A DNA stretch of 64,000 nt from G965215055 sp965242685 (GCA_965242685.1 OZ251487.1:124001-188000); one strand, 5' to 3'. Counted from the first letter of the stretch, positions 34,263-44,731 are shown. Numbers and translations: made by a program. The notes: generated from the letters alone by a model not told the origin.

Positions 34263-36977
34263 ATGCTGCAAAAATTCGCTAAAAAAGTCTTTGGCAGCCG
34301 TAACCAGAGATTACTTCATCGTTATACCAGGCTTGTTCAAAGAATAAATTCTTTAGAAGAGTCCTATCGGGCACTTGATGATCGGGCGCTGCGGAGAAAA
34401 ACGCCGGATTTTCGTCAACGGATTGAAAATGGCGATACACTTGAAAAATTATTGCCCGAGGCCTTTGCGGCGGTGCGCGAGGCCGCCAGACGCACGCTGA
34501 ACATGCGGCACTTTGACGTACAGCTCATCGGCGGCATGGTATTGAATGACGGGAACATTGCCGAGATGCGAACGGGGGAGGGCAAAACCTTGGTTGCTCC
34601 TTTGGCGGTATACCTCAACACATTGAGCGGGAAAGGCGTGCACGTGGTTACCGTTAATGACTATCTTGCCAGGCGCGATGCGGAGTGGATGGGGGAGATC
34701 TACAACCTGCTTGACTTGACTGTAGGCATAGTGAACAGCGATACCTCCCACCATGAACGCAAACAAGCCTATGCGGCGGATGTTACCTATGGCACCAACA
34801 ATGAATTTGGGTTTGATTACTTGCGTGACAACATGGAATTCTCGATTGAGGGTTGTGTGCAACGCGGCTTGAATTTTGCCGTGGTAGATGAAGTCGATTC
34901 CATTCTTATTGATGAAGCGCGCACACCCTTGATTATCTCCGGGCCGACGGGCGAAAACTCGGACGTGTATGTGGCAGTTGACAAGCTGGTGTCAAAACTG
35001 GTCAGGCAGCAGGAAGAAGACGCGGAGGGTGATTATAACGTTGATGAAAAAAACAAACAGGTTTTTCTGTCTGAGGACGGGCATCAGCACATTGAAGAAT
35101 TGCTGATTGGGAAAGGTTTGTTAAGCGCGAGCGAAACACTGTATGACGCGGCCAATATCGGGCTACTGCACCATGTGAACGCGGCGTTGCGTGCCAATGT
35201 GTTATTTCAGAGAAACGTGGATTACATCGTACGCAACGGGCAAGTCGTGATCGTTGATGAGTTCACTGGTCGAACGATGCCGGGGCGGCGTTGGTCCGAT
35301 GGTCTGCATCAGGCGGTTGAGGCGAAGGAAGGTGTAAAGATACAACGTGAGAACCAGACCCTGGCTTCCATCACTTTTCAAAACTACTTTCGTCTGTACG
35401 AAAAACTTTCCGGTATGACGGGTACGGCCGATACCGAGGCCTTTGAATTTCAGTCCATTTACGGATTGGAAGTAGTGGTGATTCCCACACATGAGCCCAT
35501 GATTCGTAATGACATGGGAGACTTGGTGTATCTCACTATGCAGGAAAAGTACACTGCGGTTATCTATGACGTAAAGGAATGTGTAAAGCGCGACCAACCT
35601 GTTTTAATCGGCACGGCGTCAATTGAGTCATCCGAACTGATTTCTGCCGCATTGAACAAGGCGAAAATAAAACATCAGGTATTGAATGCCAAGCAGCATG
35701 AAAAGGAATCGCATGTCATCGCTCAGGCGGGACGCCCCGGTACGGTAACCATCGCTACCAACATGGCGGGCCGCGGTACCGATATCGTGTTGGGAGGAAG
35801 TTTGGATGAAGAATTACAAAACAATCCCGATGCGAATGCTTCGGATGAAGAACGCACATCTGTTAAAGCGGATTGGCAACGGCGCCATGGTGCCGTTATT
35901 CATGCCGGAGGGTTACACGTAATCGGTACCGAGAGACATGAATCACGTCGCATCGACAATCAGTTGCGCGGTCGTTCGGGGCGGCAGGGCGACCCGGGTT
36001 CAAGCCGCTTTTACCTGTCCATGGAAGACAATCTGATGAGGATATTTGCTTCCGACAAAGTGCGTGGCTTGATGGAAAAGCTTGGTATGCAAAAAGGTGA
36101 GTCGATCGAACACCCCTGGGTGACCAAGGCCATCGAAAATGCCCAACGTAAGGTAGAATCGCATAATTTTGACATTCGCAAACATTTGCTTGAGTACGAT
36201 GACGTCGCCAACGACCAACGCAAAGTCATCTATGAACAGCGTCGGGATCTGATGCAGACGGAGGATCTGTCGGAAAACCTCGTCGCCATACGTGAAGACG
36301 TTATAGAAGGCGTCGTCGGCACGTATTTGCCGCCCGGCAGCATGGAAGAACAATGGGATGTTGACGCCCTCGTACAAGCGTTTGAAAACGAGTTTGGGCT
36401 ATCTTTGTCGGTCAAACAATGGTTGGACGAAGAAGAAGGTCTTACCGAAGAAGGAGTGTGCGCGAGAATCCATCGATGTGCGGGAGAATTATTTAAGCAA
36501 AAAGAAGATCGCATTGGTGACGTGCTCATGCGGCGGCTTGAAAGAGACATCATGCTGAAGGTACTTGATCATCGCTGGAAAGAACATCTGGCCGCCATGG
36601 ACTACTTGCGCCAGGGCATCGGTTTGCGGGGGTATGCACAAAAAAATCCCAAGCAGGAATATAAAAGAGAGGCATTTGATATGTTTCAACAGATGCTGGA
36701 ACAGATCAAACGTGAAACGATCTCCCTGATTGCCAGGGCCGAACTCCCTACCTTGGAAGAAATCAAGGTAATGGAAGCCGTTCGACAACCTCCCGATAAC
36801 GTCAAATACCAACATGCACAGGCGGATGACGCGCTGCATCCCTCGGGGCAACGGGCAGTGGGAGGGCCGCCCAAGCAGCAACCGTTCAAGCGCACACGGA
36901 AAAAAGTAGGGCGTAATGAACCCTGTTACTGTGGCTCGGGTAAAAAGTATAAGCACTGCCATGGCAAGTTGGCTTGA
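34263..36977 (+). CDS. secA: preprotein translocase ATPase SecA
   Basis: A 904-residue motor that drives proteins through SecYEG. First nucleotide domain with MRTGEGKTLVA and DEVDSILIDEARTPLIISG, preprotein cross-linking domain, second nucleotide domain with TIATNMAGRGTDIVLGG and QLRGRSGRQGDPG, then the helical scaffold. The C-terminal zinc tail CYCGSGKKYKHCHG binds SecB and phospholipid. Length is typical. Confidence 0.98.
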   Translation: MLQKFAKKVFGSRNQRLLHRYTRLVQRINSLEESYRALDDRALRRKTPDFRQRIENGDTLEKLLPEAFAAVREAARRTLNMRHFDVQLIGGMVLNDGNIAEMRTGEGKTLVAPLAVYLNTLSGKGVHVVTVNDYLARRDAEWMGEIYNLLDLTVGIVNSDTSHHERKQAYAADVTYGTNNEFGFDYLRDNMEFSIEGCVQRGLNFAVVDEVDSILIDEARTPLIISGPTGENSDVYVAVDKLVSKLVRQQEEDAEGDYNVDEKNKQVFLSEDGHQHIEELLIGKGLLSASETLYDAANIGLLHHVNAALRANVLFQRNVDYIVRNGQVVIVDEFTGRTMPGRRWSDGLHQAVEAKEGVKIQRENQTLASITFQNYFRLYEKLSGMTGTADTEAFEFQSIYGLEVVVIPTHEPMIRNDMGDLVYLTMQEKYTAVIYDVKECVKRDQPVLIGTASIESSELISAALNKAKIKHQVLNAKQHEKESHVIAQAGRPGTVTIATNMAGRGTDIVLGGSLDEELQNNPDANASDEERTSVKADWQRRHGAVIHAGGLHVIGTERHESRRIDNQLRGRSGRQGDPGSSRFYLSMEDNLMRIFASDKVRGLMEKLGMQKGESIEHPWVTKAIENAQRKVESHNFDIRKHLLEYDDVANDQRKVIYEQRRDLMQTEDLSENLVAIREDVIEGVVGTYLPPGSMEEQWDVDALVQAFENEFGLSLSVKQWLDEEEGLTEEGVCARIHRCAGELFKQKEDRIGDVLMRRLERDIMLKVLDHRWKEHLAAMDYLRQGIGLRGYAQKNPKQEYKREAFDMFQQMLEQIKRETISLIARAELPTLEEIKVMEAVRQPPDNVKYQHAQADDALHPSGQRAVGGPPKQQPFKRTRKKVGRNEPCYCGSGKKYKHCHGKLA

Positions 36978-37020
36978 ACATTAATTTTTATAAGCCGCTT
37001 GACCGGCACTTTTTGAACCG

Positions 37021-38238
37021 GTGAAGGTTTCCCCGCGGTCCTCGATGCCACTACTTCCCATCAACGGTGTCAGGTTGGCCACTGCACCGACAGGAATTCG
37101 CTACAAAGATCGTGATGACATCGTGTTATTCGAGCTTTGTCAGGATGCAAACAGTGCCGTTGTATTGACTACCAACCAATTCTGCGCGGCACCGGTAAAG
37201 GTTTGTAAGCAACATCTAGGCATTGTCTCGCCCCGTTATCTGCTGGTTAACTCGGGTAATGCAAATGCAGGGCTGGGAGAAAAGGGTTTGGCGGATGCAA
37301 GGGAATCCTGCGCGGCACTGGCTCGGGTTTGCAGGTGCGACCCGCATGAGGTATTACCATTTTCAACCGGCGTGATCGGCACGCGCCTGCCGGTAGAAAA
37401 AATAATCCGATCCTATCCGTATTTGCTGGACAATCTCAGGGAAGATGCCTGGCCGGCTGCGGCGCGGGCCATTATGACCACCGATACCGTAAGCAAGGGA
37501 CTATCCGAAAAAATAGACGCGGACGGCCACAGCGTAACGATTACGGGTATCGCCAAGGGGGCGGGCATGATTCGCCCCAACATGGCTACGATGTTAGCGT
37601 TTGTAGCCACCGACTTGCGGATCAATGCCGATCTGCTTCGTACTCTTCTTGCTACCGCCGTGCAACGGTCTTTTCATTGCATCACGGTAGACGGCGACAC
37701 CTCCACGAACGACGCCTGCACGTTGACGGCGACCGGGCGGGCCGGTGTCGACCTGGAAGGATTATCCGGATCGTCCCGGGACGAGTTCATACGAGTGTTG
37801 CATGCCGTCTTTCTGTCTTTGGCCCAATCTATCGTTCGTGACGCCGAAGGAGCGACCAGGTTTATTTCGATAAAAGTGGAGCAGGCGGACAGTACAGACA
37901 TGGCAAGTGCCGTTGCCTTTACCGTCGCACATTCTCCCCTGGTAAAAACGGCGGCCTTTGCCGGTGATCCCAATTGGGGGCGCATTCTGGCCGCGGCCGG
38001 CCGCACCGAAGGGTATCGGCTGGAGATTCAAAAATTGACGTTACTTATCAATGGATTTCCGGTCGTTGTCAATGGAGAAGTTGCCGATGACTACACGGAA
38101 GAAAAAGGCGTGCGTGAGATGAGCAAGAAAGAAGTTGAAATTTGCTTGCGGCTGGGTTTGGGTGAGAGCGCCGCAAATATATGGACGACCGATCTTTCCT
38201 ATGACTACGTCAAGATCAACGCGGAGTACAGGACGTGA
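37021..38238 (+). CDS. argJ: glutamate N-acetyltransferase / amino-acid acetyltransferase
   Basis: A 405-residue enzyme that moves acetyl from N-acetylornithine to glutamate in the arginine pathway. The self-cleavage site is present in KGAGMIRPNMATMLAF: cutting before the Thr of ATML frees the nucleophile and gives alpha and beta chains. Other signatures: NSGNANAGLG, STGVIGTRLP and DPNWGRILAAAG. Starts at GTG 37021. The next gene follows 13 bases after the stop. Confidence 0.96.
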   Translation: MKVSPRSSMPLLPINGVRLATAPTGIRYKDRDDIVLFELCQDANSAVVLTTNQFCAAPVKVCKQHLGIVSPRYLLVNSGNANAGLGEKGLADARESCAALARVCRCDPHEVLPFSTGVIGTRLPVEKIIRSYPYLLDNLREDAWPAAARAIMTTDTVSKGLSEKIDADGHSVTITGIAKGAGMIRPNMATMLAFVATDLRINADLLRTLLATAVQRSFHCITVDGDTSTNDACTLTATGRAGVDLEGLSGSSRDEFIRVLHAVFLSLAQSIVRDAEGATRFISIKVEQADSTDMASAVAFTVAHSPLVKTAAFAGDPNWGRILAAAGRTEGYRLEIQKLTLLINGFPVVVNGEVADDYTEEKGVREMSKKEVEICLRLGLGESAANIWTTDLSYDYVKINAEYRT

Positions 38239-38251
38239 TCCTATTTCAGTG

Positions 38252-39220
38252 ATGTCCCACGTCACCGGGAATTTCATTCCCGTCGCCGTCGGTATAGTCA
38301 GGAACGCCGATGATGAAGTGCTCGTTACCCGTCGGCCGCGCGATGCCCATCTGGGCGGGTTGCTGGAGTTTCCCGGCGGCAAGGTTGAGGTGCATGAATC
38401 GCCGTTGGCGGCACTGCGACGCGAGTTGAAAGAGGAATTAGGTATTCGCGTGCAGCGGTGCGCGCCGCTGATTCAGGTTCCCTACTCATACCCCGACCGA
38501 AGCGTGTATCTGGACGTTTATGACGTTGTTGAATACGTAGGCGAGATCGCTACCGATAAAGGCGTGAGGTGTGACTGGAGAAAGATCAACACACTTGATC
38601 CCGTGCAATTTCCGGGCGCAAATTACGGTATTATCCGTGCGCTGCAACTACCGAACTCAGTTGCGGTCACCGTTGACGCCGGGCAGGATCCGCTTCGGTT
38701 CCTGCAATGCTTTGAGAACGTAGTGACCGATACAGCCGTATCTGTCGTTCAGTTGCGCTGCCATGGCCTGCGTCGTGCACAGTACATGCAACTGGCCGAA
38801 AAATGCCTGGCGTTATGCACGCGGCATCGTGCCAAGCTGGTGTTGAATCGTGATGCTCCATGTGTACGCGAACTTCAAGCATCGGGTTTACATTTGACCA
38901 GCAAGCGACTGCTGTCTATCGATAGAAGACCTTTGAGTGATGATTACCTGGTAGGTGCTTCCTGTCACAATTATGGTGAATTGGAGCATGCGCTGAAGCT
39001 GGGACTGGACTATATTTTTATAGGGCCGGTGATGGAAAAACATTCGAGTCGAAATGACGACGTACTTGGCTGGGATGGCTTTCATGCACTTGCCCGTGAA
39101 AGCAACGTTCCTGTCTATGCCATCGGTGGTCTTGCTGTCGATGACATTGGCGTCAGCATCAAATACGGTGGTCAGGGGGTCGCCGCAATCCGCGATTTTT
39201 GGTCAAGGGCATGCGGGTAG
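38252..39220 (+). CDS. Nudix hydrolase fused to a ThiE-like domain
   Basis: A 322-residue two-domain protein. Residues 1-130: MutT-type Nudix domain with the full box GGKVEVHESPLAALRRELKEELG, cited by its key parts GGKVEVHE and RRELKEELG, which hydrolyses oxidised nucleotides such as 8-oxo-dGTP. Residues 150-322: thiamine phosphate synthase-like barrel (VVQLRCHGL, LVLNRDA, YIFIGPVMEKHSS, VPVYAIGGL). The same fusion beside argJ is widespread in gammaproteobacteria; the barrel lacks some ThiE residues and may not make thiamine. ATG 38252 is chosen because the Nudix domain begins soon after. Confidence 0.9.
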   Translation: MSHVTGNFIPVAVGIVRNADDEVLVTRRPRDAHLGGLLEFPGGKVEVHESPLAALRRELKEELGIRVQRCAPLIQVPYSYPDRSVYLDVYDVVEYVGEIATDKGVRCDWRKINTLDPVQFPGANYGIIRALQLPNSVAVTVDAGQDPLRFLQCFENVVTDTAVSVVQLRCHGLRRAQYMQLAEKCLALCTRHRAKLVLNRDAPCVRELQASGLHLTSKRLLSIDRRPLSDDYLVGASCHNYGELEHALKLGLDYIFIGPVMEKHSSRNDDVLGWDGFHALARESNVPVYAIGGLAVDDIGVSIKYGGQGVAAIRDFWSRACG

Positions 39221-39235
39221 CCCCGGCGGTGGAAT

Positions 39236-39841
39236 TCACGCTGAAGAAGCCTTGTTCAGGGCACGGTATTTCTTATCCAATGGCGCAATTTTTTTATTGA
39301 TGGATTTTATATCACCGTGGTTTTCGATCACGTCGTCGGCTTGCTTCAGGCGTTCTTCCCGGCCGATTTGCGCGGCAATGATCGCTTCGACGTGTGCCCT
39401 GCTGCAATGGTCGCGCTGCATGACGCGCTGGATCTGTATCTCGATCTTGCAGTCTACAACCAAGATACGGGCCATAAGTTCCGTCCACCTTTTTTCCAGC
39501 AATAGAGGAACGACCACCAGACAATATTCCTCGTTCAGCTGGTTTAGTCGTTGATTGATTTCTTTATGCACTTCGGGGTGTACAATACCTTCCAGTTCGC
39601 GGCGAATCTCCGGGTCTGAAAAAACGGCTAGTCTGAGCCGGTCTCGCAGCAGCCTTCGTTCACGGTCAAAGTATTTTGCTCCGAGGCGTTGATAGATTAA
39701 ATTCGTGACCTCGGGGGTTTGAGAAACTTCCCGCGCAATCGTGTCGGCGTCAATGACGGGGGTATTGAAGTTCCGATAGAATGCCTCGGACACGGTACTC
39801 TTGCCACAACCGATACCGCCCGTAAGTCCTACCGTCAACAT
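39236..39841 (-). CDS. coaE: dephospho-CoA kinase
   Basis: A 201-residue kinase for the last step of coenzyme A synthesis. P-loop GLTGGIGCGKSTVSEAF, then VIDADTIAREV and VHPEVHKEI, all typical. ATG 39841 places the P-loop at the usual distance; the frame also allows ATG 39883, adding 14 residues. Convergent with the Nudix gene, 15 bases apart. Confidence 0.95.
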   Translation of the reverse strand: MLTVGLTGGIGCGKSTVSEAFYRNFNTPVIDADTIAREVSQTPEVTNLIYQRLGAKYFDRERRLLRDRLRLAVFSDPEIRRELEGIVHPEVHKEINQRLNQLNEEYCLVVVPLLLEKRWTELMARILVVDCKIEIQIQRVMQRDHCSRAHVEAIIAAQIGREERLKQADDVIENHGDIKSINKKIAPLDKKYRALNKASSA

Positions 39842-40007
39842 GGCTCTGGTGCTATTTGACGGCGTCGCAAGCGAGTGTGGCACGGAGTTTCATGGATTTT
39901 CACCAATATAGCGTTGCAGTCGTCTTTACGCTTGCCACGATTAAAAGAAGTTTGATCATTGTGCACGTTACGAGATTCACCAGTATAATGCCGTAACTCG
40001 GTACGTT

Positions 40008-41174
40008 ATGCACATACACGAATATCAAGCAAAGGCGCTTTTTGCTCGTCATGGTGTCCCCGTTTTGACCTCACGTCTGGTAACAAGGGAAGATGACGTC
40101 AAGGCGGTTTGTAAATCCATGCGAGGGCGCACCTGGATTGCTAAGGCACAAGTTCATGCCGGTGGGCGCGGCAAGGCCGGAGGGATTGTGCCCATCGATA
40201 ACCCGGACACACTTGACGCAACGGTTACCGAGATGTTGGGTAAGAGGATGGTGACCGCACAAACCGGGGAAGCCGGATTACCCGTCTATGCGGTGTTACT
40301 GGAAGAGGCCGCCGAGATTGAGCGAGAATTTTATCTTGCTTTGCTGGTCGATCGCGGTAGCGGGCAAATTGCCGTGATTACTTCTTCACGGGGCGGGGTT
40401 GACATTGAACAGGTGGCCCGGCAGGCCCCGCAAGAGATCTTCACACATTTTATTCACCCCGCCGTTGGACTACAGGCACATCAGGTCAGAGATATCGGTT
40501 ATTCCCTGGGGCTGGTAAAGGATCAGGTTAAACAACTGCATGAAATTCTGTCCGGTCTGTATCACCTGTTTGTATCGGGTGATTGCAGTCTGGTCGAAAT
40601 TAACCCATTAATCGTTGACGGCAACGGCAAGCTGGTCGCATTGGATGCAAAGATCAATGTTGACGACAATGCCTTGTATCGTCGTCCTGACTTTCGGGAG
40701 TTGTACGATGCCTCTCAGGAGGACCCCCTTGAAGCGCGTGCCGGGAAACTGGGGCTAAGTTACATTCGATTGGGTGGAGATATTGGCTGTATCGTAAATG
40801 GTGCCGGACTGGCCATGGCTACGATGGACGTTGTTAAACACCACGGAGGGCGTCCGGCAAACTTTCTTGACGTGGGTGGGGGGGCGACGCAAGAGAAGGT
40901 CGCCGAGGCATTCAGGATCGTTTTAAGTGACGCCGGCGTTACCTCTGTTTTTATAAATATATTTGGAGGTATCGTGCGTTGCGACGTCATTGCACAAGGG
41001 ATCCTTAAAGTGTTGCAGGCGTGTGAGTTACAGCTTCCTGTGACGGTGCTGCTACAGGGCACGAATGCGGCGGAAGCAAGGAAATTGCTTGACAGCCAAT
41101 CTGCCAACCTGATTACGGCGGATACTATGACCCAAGGCGCCCGGCAAGCGATCAGACTGGCGGCACGGCACTGA
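40008..41174 (+). CDS. sucC: succinyl-CoA (or malate-CoA) ligase beta subunit
   Basis: A 388-residue ATP-grasp subunit. Start MHIHEYQAKALFARHGVPV and KAQVHAGGRGKAGGI are family marks; NIFGGIVRCDVIA and the C-terminal QGTNAAEAR complete it. With SucD it makes ATP or GTP from succinyl-CoA in the citric acid cycle. Malate-CoA ligase is a close relative that cannot be ruled out by eye. TATAAT (39984-39989) upstream may be its -10 box; no clear ribosome binding site. Confidence 0.92.
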   Translation: MHIHEYQAKALFARHGVPVLTSRLVTREDDVKAVCKSMRGRTWIAKAQVHAGGRGKAGGIVPIDNPDTLDATVTEMLGKRMVTAQTGEAGLPVYAVLLEEAAEIEREFYLALLVDRGSGQIAVITSSRGGVDIEQVARQAPQEIFTHFIHPAVGLQAHQVRDIGYSLGLVKDQVKQLHEILSGLYHLFVSGDCSLVEINPLIVDGNGKLVALDAKINVDDNALYRRPDFRELYDASQEDPLEARAGKLGLSYIRLGGDIGCIVNGAGLAMATMDVVKHHGGRPANFLDVGGGATQEKVAEAFRIVLSDAGVTSVFINIFGGIVRCDVIAQGILKVLQACELQLPVTVLLQGTNAAEARKLLDSQSANLITADTMTQGARQAIRLAARH

Positions 41175-41197
41175 TGCCGGATGTGGGGTAAGGCCTG

Positions 41198-42070
41198 ATG
41201 GGTATTTTGATTGATAAGGATACCAGAGTTCTGTGCCAGGGCATGACCGGCACCCAGGGGACTTTTCATACCCGGCAGGCCGTCTCTTATGGCACCCAGG
41301 TGGTTGCGGGGGTCACGCCGGGGCGAGGCGGCGGCGTACATTTGGATTTACCCGTTTACGACACCGTCTACCAGGCATTGACTCAACATGAGGTGGATGC
41401 GAGTGTGATTTACGTCCCCGCACCCTATGCCGCCGATGCCATATTGGAGTCTGCATGTGCCGGCATCAAACTCATTATCTGCATTACCGAAGGGGTGCCC
41501 GTGCTTGACATGGTGAATGTCAAGGCCGTGCTGAAAGACTCAAAGTCGGTGCTGGTGGGGCCCAATTGCCCCGGTGTGATTACCCCCGGGGAATGCAAGA
41601 TTGGGATCATGCCCGGCGACATCCATCTCCGCGGCAAAATCGGTATCATCTCTCGCTCGGGTACTTTGACTTACGTTGCGGTGAGTCAGACTACGCAATG
41701 TGGTTTGGGGCAATCTACGTGTGTCGGTATCGGTGGTGATCCGCTGCATGGTTTGGACTTCATTGACTGCCTGCAAATGTTTGAAAAAGATAGGGCTACG
41801 CAGGGCATCGTCATGGTGGGTGAGATCGGCGGCAGCGCCGAGGAAGAGGCGGCAGAATTTATTCAGGAAAAGGTATCCAAACCGGTAGTTGCCTATATCG
41901 CGGGCGTTACCGCCCCGCCCGGTAAACGTATGGGGCATGCGGGTGCAATTATCAGTGGCGGCAAGGGCAGTGCCTTACAAAAGTATCAGGCTCTGGAAAA
42001 AGCGGGAGTCGCCACCACGCGCACGCCTGCGGATATTGGTGAGCAAATGAGCAGGCTTCTCGGCGCTTGA
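41198..42070 (+). CDS. sucD: succinyl-CoA (or malate-CoA) ligase alpha subunit
   Basis: A 290-residue subunit that binds CoA and carries the phosphohistidine, here in KRMGHAGAI. Also seen: CQGMTGTQGTFHT, PNCPGVITPGECKIGIMPG, SRSGTLTYVAV and GIGGDPLHGLDFIDCL. Follows sucC after 23 bases, so one operon; nadE follows 38 bases later. Same uncertainty about malate as for the beta subunit. Confidence 0.93.
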   Translation: MGILIDKDTRVLCQGMTGTQGTFHTRQAVSYGTQVVAGVTPGRGGGVHLDLPVYDTVYQALTQHEVDASVIYVPAPYAADAILESACAGIKLIICITEGVPVLDMVNVKAVLKDSKSVLVGPNCPGVITPGECKIGIMPGDIHLRGKIGIISRSGTLTYVAVSQTTQCGLGQSTCVGIGGDPLHGLDFIDCLQMFEKDRATQGIVMVGEIGGSAEEEAAEFIQEKVSKPVVAYIAGVTAPPGKRMGHAGAIISGGKGSALQKYQALEKAGVATTRTPADIGEQMSRLLGA

Positions 42071-42108
42071 TTTATCCACCCGGCATATTCGGAGTGTAAT
42101 GCCCTCGA

Positions 42109-43743
42109 ATGCAGACGAACGGCCGCCTGAAAATAGCGCTTGCACAGATAAATTTTCTGGTGGGAGACGTTGCGGGCAATGCGGAAAAGATTATCGAACG
42201 CGCAAGATACGCCCGGGATCGGCAAGGTGCGGACGTTATCGTATTTTCTGAGCTGTCACTTACCGGCTACCCGTTGGAGGACGTTCTTTTTCATCCGGCG
42301 ATCCTGCATCGCGTGGATGAATCCTTGGAAAAAATCAGGTGCGAAATACGTGATATTTACCTACTGTTAGGCGCCCCGACCAAAGAAAACGGGAGGCTTT
42401 TCAATTCTGCTTTGCTCGTCCATAACACCGAGATTATCGCAACCTATCATAAGCACCATTTGCCGAATTACGAGGTATTTGACGAAAGACGCTATTTTCA
42501 ACCGGGGCATGACGCCTGTGTCGTTGATATTCGGGATGTAAAGATCGGTGTCACTATTTGCGAAGACGTTTGGTGCGCACAACCCGTGAAAGAAAGCGTT
42601 CGGGCCGGTGCAGAGTTGATTATCAATATCAATGCAAGCCCGTACTACATTGATAAGGCTTCGGAGCGTGTTCGGGTACTGAGGACACGTATCGAAGAGC
42701 AAGGCGTTCCCATCATTTATGTAAACCAGGTAGGTGGGCAGGACGAACTCGTATTTGACGGTGAATCTTTATGTATAAACAAGGACGGTAAGATGTGTCT
42801 GCGTGCTCCCGCTTTTGAACAAGGCGTATATACCGTTGAATACTCAAAGGATCGCGGCGATATAGTGGGCGGTAATTGCCTATGTCCGCCATTATCAAGA
42901 CTTGCCTCGATCTATCAGGCATTGTTGACAGGTGTTAGGGACTACGTCGAAAAGAATCAGTTTCGTGGCGTCGTACTTGGTTTGTCGGGGGGCATAGATT
43001 CGGCATTGACGTTAGTTATTGCGGCGGACGCATTGGGTGCGGAGCGCGTGCGCGCGGTAATGATGCCCTTTCGTTATACCTCCAGAATCAGCATTGAAGA
43101 CGCCAACGGGCTGGCGGATAACTTGAGTATCGAATTGGATGAAATTTCGATTGATGTAATATTCGATACGATTGCGGAAAGCGTTGCACCGGCCTTTTCA
43201 GGTTTACCGCGGGATGTGACCGAAGAAAACATTCAATCGCGCATTCGCGGTCTATTACTCATGGCCATTGCCAACAAGACGGGCAGGATGCTATTGGCGA
43301 CCGGCAACAAGAGCGAAATGTCGGTAGGTTATGCAACGTTGTATGGGGACATGGCCGGAGGCTTTGCGCCGTTAAAAGACGTTTCCAAGACATTGGTGTA
43401 CGAGCTTGCCGCCTACAGGAATACACTTGGTCAAGTGATTCCCGAGCGCGTACTTGTGCGTGCGCCTTCCGCCGAACTTGCCCCCGGTCAAATTGATGAA
43501 GACAGCCTTCCTCCATACAGCGTGCTTGATCCGATTCTGGAAGGATTTATTGAGCGGGACTTGACCGTTGATCGAATTGTGGCAGAGGGCTTTGATCGCG
43601 AAGTCGTGCGCTACGTGGTGCGCAGGGTATTGCGTAATGAGCACAAGAGGCGTCAATCGCCGCCGGGAATAAAAATTACCCATCGCGCTTTCGGCAAGGA
43701 CCGTCGTTATCCGATCACCTCCGGGTTTTCGGGAGACGGGTAA
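42109..43743 (+). CDS. nadE: glutamine-dependent NAD+ synthetase
   Basis: A 544-residue two-domain enzyme. Residues 1-260: nitrilase-type glutaminase with the E-K-C triad in FSELSLTGYP, YHKHHLPNYEVFDE and VTICEDVW. Residues 285-544: synthetase with LGLSGGIDSALTL (ATP pyrophosphatase loop) and ATGNKSEMSVGYATLYGDMAGG, noted by its ends. It amidates nicotinic acid adenine dinucleotide to NAD+. Ammonia passes between the domains. Confidence 0.96.
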   Translation: MQTNGRLKIALAQINFLVGDVAGNAEKIIERARYARDRQGADVIVFSELSLTGYPLEDVLFHPAILHRVDESLEKIRCEIRDIYLLLGAPTKENGRLFNSALLVHNTEIIATYHKHHLPNYEVFDERRYFQPGHDACVVDIRDVKIGVTICEDVWCAQPVKESVRAGAELIININASPYYIDKASERVRVLRTRIEEQGVPIIYVNQVGGQDELVFDGESLCINKDGKMCLRAPAFEQGVYTVEYSKDRGDIVGGNCLCPPLSRLASIYQALLTGVRDYVEKNQFRGVVLGLSGGIDSALTLVIAADALGAERVRAVMMPFRYTSRISIEDANGLADNLSIELDEISIDVIFDTIAESVAPAFSGLPRDVTEENIQSRIRGLLLMAIANKTGRMLLATGNKSEMSVGYATLYGDMAGGFAPLKDVSKTLVYELAAYRNTLGQVIPERVLVRAPSAELAPGQIDEDSLPPYSVLDPILEGFIERDLTVDRIVAEGFDREVVRYVVRRVLRNEHKRRQSPPGIKITHRAFGKDRRYPITSGFSGDG

Positions 43744-43746
43744 CGG

Positions 43747-44682
43747 TCAGTCGCAGTAATAGGTTCTGAAACGTAATTTTTCCAGCATTCGCTGCCAGAA
43801 ACCTCGTGCGCAACCGCTGCCCCGCCCGCTTACAGTGCCGTCTTTGTCCTGAAAGTTCTGCATGTAGACCCGGTGCGTATCTTGTGCGAGGTCGCCGATG
43901 TCCAGCTTCGTATAAGCCTGCTCCAAAACCTGAAGGGCCTCGGGCATGATCTCTGCACGCTGGTAGTGCTCCATGATGTATTTGGTGCGGTTGGCAGAGG
44001 CAACGTAAGCGCCTCGGCGTAGGTAAAACTTTGCCACCTTGAGTTCATACTCCGCCAGCTCATTGCGTAAATAAATCATACGTAACTTGGCGTCGTCCAC
44101 ATACTTGCTTGCGGGGTATTTCTCTATCAGTAGATCGAAAATATTAAAGGCTTCACGCAGCGACGTAGGATCGTTGTCTGACGGGTCGCGGGGAATGACC
44201 CAATGTATGGGGCTTTTGCCGCTGTCAAACTTTATCAATCCCTTCAAGTAGTAGGCATAATCGACATTGGGATGCAGGGGGTTTAATTTGATAAATCGGT
44301 TTATACTGTCCAAGGCAAGTTCATTTTTATTTTGTTTGTAGTATGCGTAAGCCAGCTCAAGCTGAGCCTGTTGGGCGTGGCGACCGAAGGGATAGCGTGT
44401 TTCCAGCCGCTCGAATTTCTCTACAGCGTCGACGGTGTCGCCGATTGTCAGTGAGCCGTGCGCCTCTTCATAAAGTGTTTCTACCGTTTCATTCTTGGCA
44501 ATTTCTGCCTCTTTTTCATCCTTGTTCTTTCCAAACCACTCCAAGATAGAACAGCCCGATATGAAAACTGAAAAAGCAATGACGACCGGTAAACGCCAGT
44601 CGAACAAGAAAGAGTTCAGTTTGCGGACGTTACATAAAGGAAACCGGCCGAATACAGAAAATTTGAAGGTACCGTCTTTCAT
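43747..44682 (-). CDS. bamD: outer-membrane assembly lipoprotein BamD
   Basis: A 311-residue lipoprotein of the BAM complex. The lipobox FISGC puts the lipid Cys at position 44, unusually far from the ATG, so the real start may be later (for example TTG at L27), although ATG 44682 is the only ATG. The rest is TPR-like (YEEAHGSLTIGDTVDAVEKF, AQLELAYAYYKQNKNELAL). Divergent from rluD, an order often seen. The C-terminal 40 residues are rich in Gly, Arg and Cys and unlike typical BamD. Confidence 0.92.
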   Translation of the reverse strand: MKDGTFKFSVFGRFPLCNVRKLNSFLFDWRLPVVIAFSVFISGCSILEWFGKNKDEKEAEIAKNETVETLYEEAHGSLTIGDTVDAVEKFERLETRYPFGRHAQQAQLELAYAYYKQNKNELALDSINRFIKLNPLHPNVDYAYYLKGLIKFDSGKSPIHWVIPRDPSDNDPTSLREAFNIFDLLIEKYPASKYVDDAKLRMIYLRNELAEYELKVAKFYLRRGAYVASANRTKYIMEHYQRAEIMPEALQVLEQAYTKLDIGDLAQDTHRVYMQNFQDKDGTVSGRGSGCARGFWQRMLEKLRFRTYYCD

Positions 44683-44731
44683 CTTTTACAAGTGTAACGG
44701 ATACCGCCGCTAATCGTAAGCCGTTATCAGC

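Noticed and set aside
36935..37015. Possible duplicated secA 3' end (ATAAGC ... TTGAAC seen twice)
   Set aside because: Matches outside two short words are weak and need gaps; not better than chance by eye.
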